Assembly (NCBI GenBank): GCA_947463775.1
Contig: CANHVD010000020.1
Span: forward strand, 1 to 20,228
DNA: 20,228 nt
From: Planctomycetaceae bacterium
GTDB taxonomy: Bacteria > Planctomycetota > Planctomycetia > Planctomycetales > Planctomycetaceae
Direction of reading: 5' to 3'
A program made the translations under genes and the position numbers. Positions 5,506 to 15,100 of the stretch are shown piece after piece (the stretch's first letter is position 1; every line of letters begins with the position of its first letter). A model generated the notes under the pieces. It did no database searches and was not told the origin of the DNA. It saw nothing but the letters and a program-made list of their open reading frames with translations.

Positions 5506-6954
5506 TTAGGAAAGCACTGGCTTTACGAGCTCCCCGTGAATATCGGTCAGCCGGAAATCTCTGCCCTGATACTTGAATGTCAATTGCTTGTGGTCAACAC
5601 CCAGCAGATGCAGAATCGTGGCGTTCAGGTCATGCACATGGACGGGATCGCGAACAATGTTGTAGCAGTATTCGTCCGTTTCACCATGAGTTAATCCGGC
5701 GCGAATGCCGGCTCCAGCCATGAGCATCGTGAAGCATCGCGGATGATGGTCTCGCCCGTAGTCGGTTTCGCTTAATGAGCCCTGAGAATAGATCGTGCGA
5801 CCAAATTCGCCGCCCCAGACGATCAATGTGTCTTTCAAAAGTCCACGTTGATCCAGATCGTTGATCAGTGCTGTTGTCGCTTGATCCGTATCCTTGACCT
5901 GGCCACGCAGGGCATTCGGTAAGCCGCCATGATGATCCCAGCCCATGTGGAATAACTGCACGAACCGTACATCGCGCTCGGCCAGTCTTCGAGCCAGTAA
6001 GCAGTTGGCCGCATAGCTTCCGGGGCGCATCACATCAGGGCCGTAACTTTCCAGTACGTGCTTCGGTTCGCCACTGACATCCAGCAGTTCGGGCACGCTG
6101 GTCTGCATGCGAAATGCCATCTCGTATTGAGCAATCCGAGTTTGGATTTCCGGATCTCCGACCGTTTCAAAATGCTGTTGATTCAATGCACCCAGACGAT
6201 CGAGTGTGCTGCGTCGAACCTGAGCAGAGATCCCGGGAGGATTGCTGAGAAACAGGACTGCATCGCCCTGGTTTCGAAACTTCACGCCCTGATGCTTTGA
6301 GGGCAGAAAACCGGATCCCCACAGCCGATCATACAGAGGCTGATCATCCGGCCGACCGCTCCCAAACGATGTGAGGACCACGTACGAAGGCAAATTGGCA
6401 TTCTCGCTGCCCAATCCATAGCTCACCCATGAACCAATGCTGGGGCGTCCCGCCAGCTGAGAACCCGTCTGACAGAATGTAATGGCCGGGTCATGGTTGA
6501 TTGCTTCCGTATGCATGGAACGAATCATGCAGAACTTGTCGGCGATTGTCGGCATATGAGTCAGCGCGTTGCTGAACCACATTCCCGAATTTCCATGCTG
6601 AGCGAAATCAAATACCGACGGTGCGACTGGAAATTTGGCCTGTCCGCTGGTCATCGTCGTTAGTCGCTGGCCCTGACGAATGGACTCCGGCAAGTCTTCG
6701 CCGTGATGGCTTTTCATCTGGGGCTTCGGATCGAACAGATCCATCTGCGATGGAGCCCCCGACTGAAACAAATAGATAATTCGCTTCGCTTTCGCCTCAT
6801 GAGTCGGAAACTTCTGCACGTTGGCATCTGCAGCCGACAGTTGCTGCCCGGGCTGATTCATCAGTGCCGCCAACGCAGCCCCACCGATGGCCGTGGAGCC
6901 ATGCTTCAGGAAGATTCGACGATTCAAAATATCCTGAACTTGAAGTGGGTTCAT
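5506..6954 (-). CDS. DUF1501 family exported protein (second copy)
   Basis: This 482-residue protein starts at the ATG giving MNPLQVQDILNRRIFLKHGS, the standard N-terminus of one planctomycete DUF1501 subgroup. NRRIFLK (11-17) is a near-ideal Tat motif followed by the hydrophobic AIGGAALAALM. The frame is open upstream to 7041 but that part looks non-coding. Family blocks include IIYLFQSGAPSQMDLFDPKP (about 58-77), LAERDVRFVQLFHMGWDHHG, GGEFGRTIYSQG (around 380), RDHHPRCFTMLMAGAGI and, near the end, DLNATILHLLGVDH. Proteins of this subgroup normally follow a DUF1549/DUF1553 gene; here the upstream same-strand gene is a Nudix hydrolase 118 bases away, so it is an orphan. The catalytic role of the family is unknown. 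It is only distantly similar to the DUF1501 protein at 1098. Confidence 0.92.
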   Translation of the reverse strand: MNPLQVQDILNRRIFLKHGSTAIGGAALAALMNQPGQQLSAADANVQKFPTHEAKAKRIIYLFQSGAPSQMDLFDPKPQMKSHHGEDLPESIRQGQRLTTMTSGQAKFPVAPSVFDFAQHGNSGMWFSNALTHMPTIADKFCMIRSMHTEAINHDPAITFCQTGSQLAGRPSIGSWVSYGLGSENANLPSYVVLTSFGSGRPDDQPLYDRLWGSGFLPSKHQGVKFRNQGDAVLFLSNPPGISAQVRRSTLDRLGALNQQHFETVGDPEIQTRIAQYEMAFRMQTSVPELLDVSGEPKHVLESYGPDVMRPGSYAANCLLARRLAERDVRFVQLFHMGWDHHGGLPNALRGQVKDTDQATTALINDLDQRGLLKDTLIVWGGEFGRTIYSQGSLSETDYGRDHHPRCFTMLMAGAGIRAGLTHGETDEYCYNIVRDPVHVHDLNATILHLLGVDHKQLTFKYQGRDFRLTDIHGELVKPVLS

Positions 6955-7072
6955 AACGGGATCCAGTCGCTGGAGTGCTCTATCAAGCGATTCGGAATGA
7001 TGTTGGCCGGTGATTCTGCTGACCGATCGCTGCCCGAGCATTGTATCTCAGCCGGATTGCCTCAACAACAAG

Positions 7073-7567
7073 TCAGAGACCACGAAACGCTCTGAACAAC
7101 AACAGGAATGCGGGAGAGAAATCTTCCGGGGCTCGCCGAGTCCATTCCTCAATCTCTGTGGGCATCATCCAGCGAATCTCGGTCATTTCCTGAGCATCCG
7201 GAAGAATCGGCTCATCGGAGTTCGCGGTGTATAACACTGTGAACTCATGCGATGTTTCCGGGCACGCATCAAATTTTCGGACGGGAGTCACTGCTGCTGC
7301 TATTCCAAGCTCCTCAAACATCTCGCGAGGCGCGGTCTCGTCATAAGTTTCCCCAGCACTCACATGACCGGAGCAGGAAGACGTCCAGACAGAGGGGAAT
7401 TCTTCCTTTGTTGGCGAGCGTTTGTGAATCAGCATTGCTCCGTCGGAGCGAAACACAAAAACATGAACGGCACGATGCAGCAGCTTTCGACGATGAACCT
7501 CAGATCGAGGTAACGTCTCAATCACTTCGTCCAGGGCATCGACGACATCAAACAGTTCCTCTGCCAC
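7073..7567 (-). CDS. Nudix hydrolase (YfcD/isopentenyl-isomerase-like)
   Basis: This 164-residue protein uses a GTG start at 7567. It carries a complete Nudix box: GHVSAGE, seven spacer residues, then REMFEELGI, supplying the Glu residues that bind catalytic metal. The opening MAEELFDVVDALDEVIETLPRSEVH and the HRAVHVFVFRSDG strand resemble YfcD-type Nudix proteins and, more distantly, isopentenyl-diphosphate isomerase. The Cys and Glu residues that would prove isomerase activity cannot be assigned with confidence, so hydrolysis of a nucleoside- or prenyl-diphosphate-type substrate is the safe call. It is likely cytoplasmic, with no signal peptide or membrane segment. It lies between the VWA gene's terminator region and the second DUF1501 gene, all on the minus strand. 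Confidence 0.85.
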   Translation of the reverse strand: MAEELFDVVDALDEVIETLPRSEVHRRKLLHRAVHVFVFRSDGAMLIHKRSPTKEEFPSVWTSSCSGHVSAGETYDETAPREMFEELGIAAAVTPVRKFDACPETSHEFTVLYTANSDEPILPDAQEMTEIRWMMPTEIEEWTRRAPEDFSPAFLLLFRAFRGL

Positions 7568-7693
7568 TCAATTGACTTTCAAAGCGTTCAAGCTTTCCTG
7601 CAGGGTGTGACAAGTGAGTCTCAGGGAACAGTCAACCGGCCTCGTGTCCACTTGATTCGAACCGGATAATAGTTCGGGACCGTTCCAATGCAT

Positions 7694-7724
7694 AAAAAAA
7701 TCCCCGGAGTTATGGTCCGGGGAT
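7694..7724 (-). terminator. Intrinsic terminator of the VWA gene
   Basis: ATCCCCGGA (7700-7708) pairs perfectly with TCCGGGGAT (7716-7724) around a 7-base loop. On the minus strand the stem is followed by an unbroken T-run (7699-7694). It lies 17 bases beyond the stop of the VWA gene, so the Nudix gene below is probably transcribed separately. Confidence 0.92.
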
Positions 7725-7740
7725 CTCGTACAACTTTTTG

Positions 7741-9672
7741 TTACAGGTTCGGCAATCGTTTGGCGGCTTCAGCACGTCGGCCGGAAACGTCCCAGTGTCG
7801 ATCGCCAACTCGGAAACCAAAGCCCCAGCTAATCTCCGTTTCGGCACGTCGTGCCCACGGTGTCCCTGGATGTTCGGTCTGAATAGCTTTCAATCGTTCG
7901 ATGGCCGCTGTCTCTTCAGTCTTCACCATTTCAAGATACTCTTCCCGAGTCATCTTCATACCGAACGCAGCCTTAAGTCTTTCAAACTGCGCTTCGTCAG
8001 GAACCACGACGGAATCTTTGTCCCACCAGAAATTCCATTCATTGGCTTTAGGATTCTGAGGGGCCGGCATGTTGTTGGCATGCTTGTCCATCGCCAGCAG
8101 GTACTGAAAAAGACGAATGCGGAAGATGTAAAGCTGAGCGAGTGCCAGGTCATAGCCTGCTCGCCATCGCTGTGTTGCCTCTTTAGCACGTTCTGGTTTC
8201 ACCTTCTCCATCAATTCGATTGCCTCGTTGGTGAGATTCATGGCTTTGCTTGCACGAGCCACCTGGCCCTGTGCAGCATTCGTAAATGCCGCTAACTCCA
8301 ACGGGAAATGTTCGCTCTGGATATTCAGCTCAGGATCACTCTCCTGAAACAGCAATTTGTCTCCGTTCGGGTTTAACCTCGCAACCACCTGCCAGACCGT
8401 TTCTCGGAATGCACTTGTTGCGCGATCTTTGATGTATTCCTGGCGAGAAACCAGATTCGGCTGATACTCACGCATCGACAGGAAATCATACTTGCGTTTG
8501 TCGTTAGCTCCCTGCCCCACGAGTGTTTCTTCATCGCCCGGCAACACAAAGAAGATGCCGCCGGTTTCGCGGGCCATACGCACCTGCTCATAGGGGCCAA
8601 ATCCGGAGGACTGAGCATCCCAGCGTGAATGCAGTCCGTTCCACTGCAGACACTCAGGAAACGGAGTCTCGGGACCGCGGCGAATCTGAATCCAGAATTC
8701 TTCCTTTGTGGGCTCATCTACCCAACGCTGCCGAGCGTACGGATATCCAAACATGCTTTCCCGTCCAAGAAAATAGACGGGAGCCTTGGCGGCTCTTGCT
8801 TCCTGAACGGCGGCTTCAACATAGTCCCCGTCATCACCTGACTCATCCGAAACAACGATGACCGCCAGCTTGCGAGATTTCGCGGTCTTCTTGTACTTCG
8901 AAATAATCGAAGCTAACGACTGGCACATGTTCTCAGAGCCAGTTTGGTCGATGGGGACTTTGTCGATTGCGGCCTTTACCAACTCCACATCGTCAGTCGG
9001 GCGAGGTGTGTGTTCGTGAATATCGCGACCATAACTGGCCACAACCGTCAATAACAAATCATTCCCGCCCTTCCGAAGATCCTTGTCCTGCTTTGAGGCG
9101 ATTCCAAGTTCTTCGTAGACGCGAATGTAGTTCTCACGAATCTGCTTGCGGTCATCGACCATACTTCCGGATTCGTCAAACAGCCAGATGACGGTGACTT
9201 TCTCCTGACGCATCATGCGGACGATTTCCTGAGTGATGATGCCCATGGCCGCGCCATAGCCTTCCACCATGGAACCGACTTCGCCGACAATTTCACCCTC
9301 GCCAAGTTCTTCGCCGATCAATGAGTCTGTCGGTAGAGCAAGCTCACTCATGACGGGTCGAATATTGACCTCCTTCATGACGGCCGCTTTCTGCACATTC
9401 ACAGGGGCTGCCGCAGCCTGACTTGAGGCACCGACACTTGATGACGGAGTGCCTCCAGCAATCACGTTCAGTGTCTCAGCCGGCGCTGTTTCCAGATCAA
9501 GTTCGCGTGTGATCTCTTCCTGAGGAATCTCCTCAGTGAAGATCGACTCCAGCTGCAGTTCCTTCGCCAGGGAGGGCAGCGCTCGCTGAATGAAGAGCAG
9601 CGATAACAAGAATCCGAGATTAAACAGCAACGAAAATGCGATGGACGGAATAGACCGAGTCAAAGCTTTCAC
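7741..9672 (-). CDS. Membrane-anchored von Willebrand factor A domain protein
   Basis: This 643-residue protein uses a GTG start at 9672, supported by a full AGGAGG five bases upstream. Residues 9-28 form one membrane segment (PSIAFSLLFNLGFLLSLLFI). An acidic then Ala/Ser/Pro-rich linker follows to about 110. The VWA domain runs from about 157 to 375: MIDAS motif DESGS at 166-170 preceded by VTVIWLF, and a second acidic segment VVSDESGDDGDY at 274-284. The C-terminal part (about 410-643) is mostly helical and charged with no recognised family. The protein is probably anchored in the cytoplasmic membrane with the VWA domain outside, binding a partner through a metal ion. It ends in a strong terminator, and 315 gene-free bases separate it from the DUF1559 gene upstream. 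Confidence 0.85.
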   Translation of the reverse strand: MKALTRSIPSIAFSLLFNLGFLLSLLFIQRALPSLAKELQLESIFTEEIPQEEITRELDLETAPAETLNVIAGGTPSSSVGASSQAAAAPVNVQKAAVMKEVNIRPVMSELALPTDSLIGEELGEGEIVGEVGSMVEGYGAAMGIITQEIVRMMRQEKVTVIWLFDESGSMVDDRKQIRENYIRVYEELGIASKQDKDLRKGGNDLLLTVVASYGRDIHEHTPRPTDDVELVKAAIDKVPIDQTGSENMCQSLASIISKYKKTAKSRKLAVIVVSDESGDDGDYVEAAVQEARAAKAPVYFLGRESMFGYPYARQRWVDEPTKEEFWIQIRRGPETPFPECLQWNGLHSRWDAQSSGFGPYEQVRMARETGGIFFVLPGDEETLVGQGANDKRKYDFLSMREYQPNLVSRQEYIKDRATSAFRETVWQVVARLNPNGDKLLFQESDPELNIQSEHFPLELAAFTNAAQGQVARASKAMNLTNEAIELMEKVKPERAKEATQRWRAGYDLALAQLYIFRIRLFQYLLAMDKHANNMPAPQNPKANEWNFWWDKDSVVVPDEAQFERLKAAFGMKMTREEYLEMVKTEETAAIERLKAIQTEHPGTPWARRAETEISWGFGFRVGDRHWDVSGRRAEAAKRLPNL

Positions 9673-9987
9673 TGCATCCTCCTGAAGATGGGACGCCAGG
9701 AATGAAACGAATAACGGTTGCCAATCTCATCAGCCGTGTTGACCAGTTTTCAATGGTCCTCAGGGGTGCGAGCCGTCCACTTCTGTCGTGAACGCAGCAA
9801 TCGTTATTCTCGGTCTTCGGAAGACTTCATTCAAGTGATTGTTTGCTTATTCTCCGCACCCTGTGAATTGAGTCCGGGGGTTCGCGGGAGATCTTTAGCC
9901 GATCGGCTCAATCGTAGCCTCGCACATAATCACCGCCCGGGTTGGGCGATTCTGATTCGGGCTCGCAGTTTTTCAGCCCCCGGACCG
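9673..9987. other. Gene-free stretch upstream of the VWA gene
   Basis: The stretch lies between the DUF1559 stop and the VWA start, both minus strand. The VWA ribosome binding site AGGAGG is at its left end, so the VWA promoter probably lies here, but I see no convincing -35/-10 pair. AGCCGATCGGCT (9897-9908) is a perfect 12-base palindrome. No gene, repeat copy or RNA is recognisable. Confidence 0.5.
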
Positions 9988-10908
9988 TCAGTCAGCCCGC
10001 GTCGCCATGCTGCGGTAAATGCCCTGATCTACGCTGTCAGACACAGACTGAACATGCCCGTCGGCGAACAGAACCAGAATGCAGCCGGGGTGCCGACTAT
10101 CCAGTTCACATTCATCGGAAGTGGCGATATTCGGGCCTAAATTGCAGAAGCCCAGCACTCGTCCCGGAGCATCCTCCCCGAGAACATGAAACCCCAGCCA
10201 TGTTGAAGGCAGCTTTCTGGCTGTCCGCTCCGACACGACAGCGACCTGACTTAATCCTCTGGTGAGATCCCGAAATGAATAGCGGCGGCGATGCACAAAA
10301 ACACCAGCGCCGTCATATTCGGCCGGTTCATCCGGGTCCGAATAACCGGCAAGTCCAAGATAGTTTGCTTGCGGTAACTCCATCAGGACTTTTTCCGAGA
10401 GCGGATCAAGGTCGCCAGAGTTGATGTCATCTTCCTGATACAACTGAAATGTGCGTTCCGCAACGTCTGAGGGGCAGACAAGGACTGACGGAGTAGCCAG
10501 GACCCCCGATTCAGCTTGCCCCAGCACTGCTGTGAATGCAGATTGTGTTGCGACATTCACGGAAACCGGTTTCAGCCACTTCGATTGCACCTGTGTTCGC
10601 AGTTCTGCCTGTTCCAGAAACGGCAGAAGATCGGGCACCCATCCGGTCGCAATAGGCTTGCCTGAAATTTCGCACCAGCCAGCCGGAAGATTCTGGAACG
10701 TGTCATGATGCAGATGCAGCGCGATTCCAAGCTGCCTTAGGTTATTCTGACACTGCGCCCGGCGCGCTGTTTCTCGCGCAGATTGCACCGCAGGCAGCAG
10801 AACTGCCAGGAGAACTCCGATCACGGACATCGTGACCAGAAGCTCAAGCACGGTCAGAGCTCTTCGCTCCAATCCCCGCCGAGACAGCGGGCGCCTACTG
10901 TCTTGCAT
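9988..10908 (-). CDS. DUF1559 family prepilin-like protein
   Basis: This 306-residue protein is of the DUF1559 (PF07596) family, highly expanded in planctomycetes. I chose the ATG at 10908, with GGGAAG upstream; a TTG at 10938 is less likely. Residues about 15-45 form the type IV pilin-like leader, RRALTVLELLVTMSV then VLLAVLLPAVQSARE, with the +5 Glu present but Ala in place of the usual Gly at the cleavage site. RRAQCQNNLRQLGIALH and the C-terminal pair HPGCILVLFADGHVQSVSDS are family hallmarks. The role of DUF1559 proteins is not established; export to the cell surface by a pseudopilus-type route is inferred. Confidence 0.9.
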   Translation of the reverse strand: MQDSRRPLSRRGLERRALTVLELLVTMSVIGVLLAVLLPAVQSARETARRAQCQNNLRQLGIALHLHHDTFQNLPAGWCEISGKPIATGWVPDLLPFLEQAELRTQVQSKWLKPVSVNVATQSAFTAVLGQAESGVLATPSVLVCPSDVAERTFQLYQEDDINSGDLDPLSEKVLMELPQANYLGLAGYSDPDEPAEYDGAGVFVHRRRYSFRDLTRGLSQVAVVSERTARKLPSTWLGFHVLGEDAPGRVLGFCNLGPNIATSDECELDSRHPGCILVLFADGHVQSVSDSVDQGIYRSMATRAD

Positions 10909-11146
10909 TGGCCCAGTCTTCCCTGAAAACCCTGTCAAAACTTAAAGGCGTAGTGTCTCAATCAGAATTCACTGCGGTCAAGCCCATTGTTCATGGATGA
11001 CCTGCATTCCGCGCATGGAAAAGGCGACTTTTGCGCGTCGCAAATGCCGCCCGTCTAATTTCTGAAGCTGCAGATACTTAAGAGCCCCGGTGTTTCGAAC
11101 CGCCACGGCATCAAGGACGGCATCTACTCAGCGAAGCCGCAAGAAC

Positions 11147-11713
11147 CTATTCAGAATCACCCTCTGCAGGCTTCTTTGTGGTGGTTTTCGCTGCGCTGGT
11201 TTTGGCAGTGCTGGTCTTTGGCAATTTTGCCTGCTGCTCTGGCGTCAGCACCTTCTTCAGGGCTTCAACCACCTTAGCATTGAATTCCGTCTCAGATTTT
11301 TTCCATTCCTTGAGCTTTGTCTTCTGTTCGTCGGTCAGATTGAGAGCGGTTTCAATTGCCTTTTTTGCTTCTGCACCAGTCTTGCTGGCAGCCTTGTTCG
11401 CAGCGTTCGCTTCTTTCTCAGCTTTCTTCTGTTCTGTCGTCAGAATGTCGGCCCGAGCCTTCTTGAGTGCGGCAAATGCCTCTGCAAACTCCATGTCGAT
11501 CGCTGCAATCTTTTCTTTCTGATCGGCCGCGATCTCGATCTTGTTCAAAGCATGCTGCGTCGCCTTCGGGCCTCGAGTGACTTTTGGTTTAGCTTTCTCT
11601 TTGGATTCAGCTTTCTCTTTGGACTCAGCTTTCTCTTTCGCGCCGTCCGCAGCGGATATTGAAGGACATGACAATGCCAATCCGAAACCGAACAAACACA
11701 TCCACTTCAACAT
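11147..11713 (-). CDS. Lys/Ala-rich periplasmic protein with LTxEQ motifs
   Basis: This 188-residue protein starts at the ATG at 11713, with GGGG about seven bases upstream. Residues 1-22 are a Sec signal (MLKWMCLFGFGLALSCPSIS, then AAD). The mature protein is very rich in Lys, Ala and Glu. It opens with the repeat KEKAES/KEKAES/KEKAKP, encoded by an 18-base tandem repeat, then forms long amphipathic helices with three motifs LTTEQKK, LTDEQKTKLKEW and LTPEQQAKLP. These LTxEQ segments recall CpxP/Spy-like periplasmic helical proteins, but the similarity is only motif-level and the low complexity makes it weak. The tail (KTSAAKTTTKKPAEG) is probably disordered. A promoter-like pair lies at 11772-11800 upstream. 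Function is unknown. Confidence 0.78.
   Translation of the reverse strand: MLKWMCLFGFGLALSCPSISAADGAKEKAESKEKAESKEKAKPKVTRGPKATQHALNKIEIAADQKEKIAAIDMEFAEAFAALKKARADILTTEQKKAEKEANAANKAASKTGAEAKKAIETALNLTDEQKTKLKEWKKSETEFNAKVVEALKKVLTPEQQAKLPKTSTAKTSAAKTTTKKPAEGDSE
11591..11638. repeat. 18-base tandem repeat inside the Lys-rich gene
   Basis: AGCTTTCTCTTTGGATTC (11591-11608) is followed by a copy with one base changed (11609-11626) and a third, partial copy, AGCTTTCTCTTTCGC. It encodes the repeated KEKAES units on the minus strand. It can expand or contract in frame by six residues. Confidence 0.9.
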
Positions 11714-11754
11714 TCTTCGCCCCTTTTTGAAAACTTAAGACGTTGGGTCAGTGA

Positions 11755-11800
11755 CACACTACGTGTGGATAAGGTTAACGCATCAGGAATTGATAGTCAA
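11755..11800 (-). promoter_or_regulatory. Sigma-70-like promoter with inverted repeat near the start site
   Basis: Read on the minus strand, TTGACT (11800-11795) is separated by 17 bases from TAACCT (11777-11772), placing transcription start about 50 bases before the ATG at 11713. CACAC-TAC-GTGTG (11755-11767) is a perfect inverted repeat over the expected start-site region and could be an operator. Both calls are pattern-based only. Confidence 0.45.
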
Positions 11801-12110
11801 CTACCGTAGTAGGATGACATTCAGGCAATAGTTATTTCAAAAAGTGTTCGATTTTTCGGATTCGGATTCATCTTGCCCAATGCACGTGCAACTCTCAAAC
11901 TGAGGATCATGCGAGTTCACAGAGCTCAGTCGCACGTTGAGGTTGGTTTTTGCGTTCCGCCCCACGGGCCTCAAGGCCGCGAGACTTTTTTCTCCTGCTT
12001 TCCAGATTGCATTGACCTGTGAATTACATGACGAACGTTGGATCTCTGCAGAATGGAGTTGCACTTGCGGAACGACCGTGCTTCCAGATCCTGATTCGCG
12101 AGCGCCGCGC
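11801..12110. other. Gene-free upstream region of the AmmeMemoRadiSam fusion gene
   Basis: The region lies between the divergent Lys-rich gene and the fusion gene. The fusion frame is open from a TTG at 11937, but that part reads unlike the family, so I treat it as leader. A short GGCC-TCAA-GGCC hairpin lies around 11965-11980. No promoter for the plus-strand gene could be picked out with confidence, and no repeat copy or RNA is seen. Confidence 0.45.
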
Positions 12111-15100
12111 ATGAATCCATTAGATTCTGTCAAAACATCCTCGATCAACAGTCGCCTGCTTTCCAGCACACGGCGCCACACTGATCCCGACGGGCAAGCA
12201 GCCGGAGAATGGTGGCACGAGGCAGCTGACGGACGAATTGCCTGCGACCTTTGCCCCAGAGATTGTCACCTGAAGCCGGGCGATCGAGGGTTCTGCTTTG
12301 TCCGCCAAAATGTTGATGGCCAGATGAAGCTGACAACTTATGGTCGCAGTACAGGGTTCTGCATCGACCCTATCGAAAAGAAGCCACTCAATCACTTTTT
12401 CCCCGGCTCCCCGGTCTTGTCGTTCGGAACCGCAGGCTGCAATCTGGGATGTAAGTTCTGTCAGAACTGGGACATCTCCAAGTCGAGAGAAGTTGAGCGA
12501 CTGAGCGAACTGGCCATGCCGGAAAGCATCGCTGCAGCAGCACTCAAAACGGGTTGTCGCAGCGTTGCTTTTACATACAACGATCCAGTCATCTGGGCTG
12601 AATACGCCATCGACACGGCTCGCGAATGCAGGCAACTGGGAATTCATCCGGTTGCTGTCACGGCAGGATACATCAGCCCGAGCGCACGAGCGGAATTCTT
12701 TCACGTGATGGATGCGGCCAATGTCGATCTCAAAGCCTTCACAGAAGATTTCTACGAACGCATCACGTATTCGAAACTCCAGCCCGTCCTGGATACTCTG
12801 CATTGGCTGAAACATGAAAGCGATGTCTGGTTCGAAATCACAAACCTGATCATTCCCGACGCGAATGATAGCCCTGATGAGCTCCGCCGAATGTGCGACT
12901 GGATTCTTGAATCCGTTGGCGCGGAAGTTCCCGTTCATTTTTCTGCGTTCCATCCCGACTTTCGCATGACCGACCGCCCTCGGACGCCTCACGAAACGCT
13001 GGTCATGGCGAGAGACATTGCGGTTCGTCAGGGGCTGAAGTTTGTCTATGTCGGCAATGTGAACGACGTCTTCAATCAGAGTACATGGTGCCCTTGCTGT
13101 GGCGAGTTATTGATCGAACGAAACTGGTACCAGCTTGGTCAATGGAATCTTGACGGCAATGTCTGCCGCAAATGCAGGACTTTGATTCCGGGACATTTCG
13201 ATAGGTCTCCTGGCTCATGGGGTAATCGACGCCAGCCGATTCGAATCAGCGAGTATGCTGCCGAGCCGCAGGTACCATCCATGTCGAATCGAAGTTTGCT
13301 GCCACAGCTCGAGTCGAACAACGACGACTCGCCTAAAGTTCTCCATGCTCCGACAGCCCCAACCTTAATAAATAGTCCCGTCATGAACACGCAGAAGACT
13401 GCCCCCGAACTCAGCTTACCCCAACAGCAAGCTCTGCAATTGGCGGCTTGCGAAATCGTTGCTGCTGCGGTCAACGGCACGGCTCCCCAACTTTCGGACC
13501 CTTCTCTTGGTGGCCTCGCAGATCTCGAAGTCATGGGTGTCTTCGTGACGCTCAAGAAATCCGGGCAACTTCGAGGCTGTGTCGGGATGCTGGGTGAGCC
13601 CATGAAGATCTGTGCTGCTCTGCTTCAGGCCGGTCATCGAACAGCCGTTGCGGATCAACGTTTTCCTCCTGTCGCAGCCCATGAATTGCCGCATCTTACG
13701 CTGGATGTCACGATCCTGTTCAACTTCGAAACGATTCATGAGGTCGGTGAGGCTCGTACGGCCGCGATCGAAGTTGGAAAGCACGGTCTCAAGATTATTC
13801 ATCTGGGGCGATCTGGTCTGCTATTGCCGATTGTGGCCGTGGAACAGCAATGGGATGCGCGGACCTTTTTGGAACAGGTTTGTCGCAAGGCTGGACTGCC
13901 ATCAAATTCGTGGCTGCAATCGGATTCTCAGCTCCTGCGTTTTGAAGGTCGACTGATCGAAGGCCCGTTTTCCGCTGCCATTGCGGAACGAGCGATCCAG
14001 AGTTCTACGACGCTTCGTCCAACTCTGCCGTCACCAGACTATGTGCGATCTCTGGCCACGTTTGTGACAGCCAATATCCGATCGCTGGCTCAGGGAGCTA
14101 TTCCAGCCTGTTTCCCGAGTCATTTGTCGGACCGTACAGTGGACGGGCTCGCAATCCAGTTAGCCTTGTCCAACGGACAGCGGATAACGTTCTCGAAGCT
14201 GCAACCGAGCAGCGGTGTCCCGTTGCAGATGACTCTGCTGGAACTGGCGCAGTCGGCGGCCAACTGGCTGCAGCAGTCAAAGACCGCACCTTCTCAGATT
14301 TCCGCCGACGTCTTGCTCCTCTTCAATGCGGAGCAATTGAAGTCGTTAAACTCCGAGAGCCTTAGTCGCCTTAACCCGGAAGACACATTGCTGCTGCTTA
14401 CCGATGGCAGCAAGACCACGTGGCGATTTCAGCGAAAGGTACGACTTGAACAGACATTGCAGCAGCTTTTTCAGGATCTTGCTCTTTCCGATTCCAGTCA
14501 GGCCGGATTGTTTCGCTTCACTGCCTGCTGTAGTTGCGATGAAGTCTCGGTGACCAGTCGTCCTCAACCCCAACAAGGTCCATCACTGCGCAAGCCGGCA
14601 GTCGCGGGAAAGTTTTATCCTTCGAGCCCAAAAGCTTTGGCAGGACTCATCAACAGTTGCCTGGGCATAGTTCCCGAGGAGAATGAACACTGGCCGGCGA
14701 TGATGGTGCCACATGCCGGCTTACAATACTCCGGACGCATTGCCGGGCAGGTCTTTCGGCGAGTCCATATCCCTGAATCCGTGATCATCATTGGCCCGCG
14801 GCATACTCGAAACGGAGTTGATCTGGCGGTCGCTCCCAACGTCGAGTGGGAATTACCCGGTCAGGTTGTCGCTTCCGACGCTGCTTTAGCGAAAGCGATC
14901 GTTGCCGGAATCCCCGGACTTCAGTTCGATGCGGCTGCTCATGCCGCTGAACACAGCATCGAAGTCGAGCTGCCTTTTGTTGCTCGGCTTGCTCCCCAGG
15001 CTCGAATCGTTGGTATCACGATTGGTTCAGCCAGCCTGGAACAGTGTCTTACGATCGGTCGCCAACTGGCCGACATCATCCGCAAGCTTCCAACGCAGCC

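Noticed and set aside
9897..9908. Perfect 12-base palindrome AGCCGATCGGCT as an operator
   Set aside because: A single copy, over 200 bases from the nearest start on its strand and with no promoter beside it; chance is a fair explanation.
11591..11638. CRISPR-like or regulatory tandem repeat
   Set aside because: The units are contiguous without spacers, in frame inside a gene, and explain the protein repeat.
11090..11662. Plus-strand frame rich in Phe, Leu and Cys opposite the Lys-rich gene
   Set aside because: It is the antisense of Lys/Glu codons (AAG/GAA read as Phe/Leu/Ser). The minus frame has a signal peptide, ribosome binding site and promoter-like sequence.
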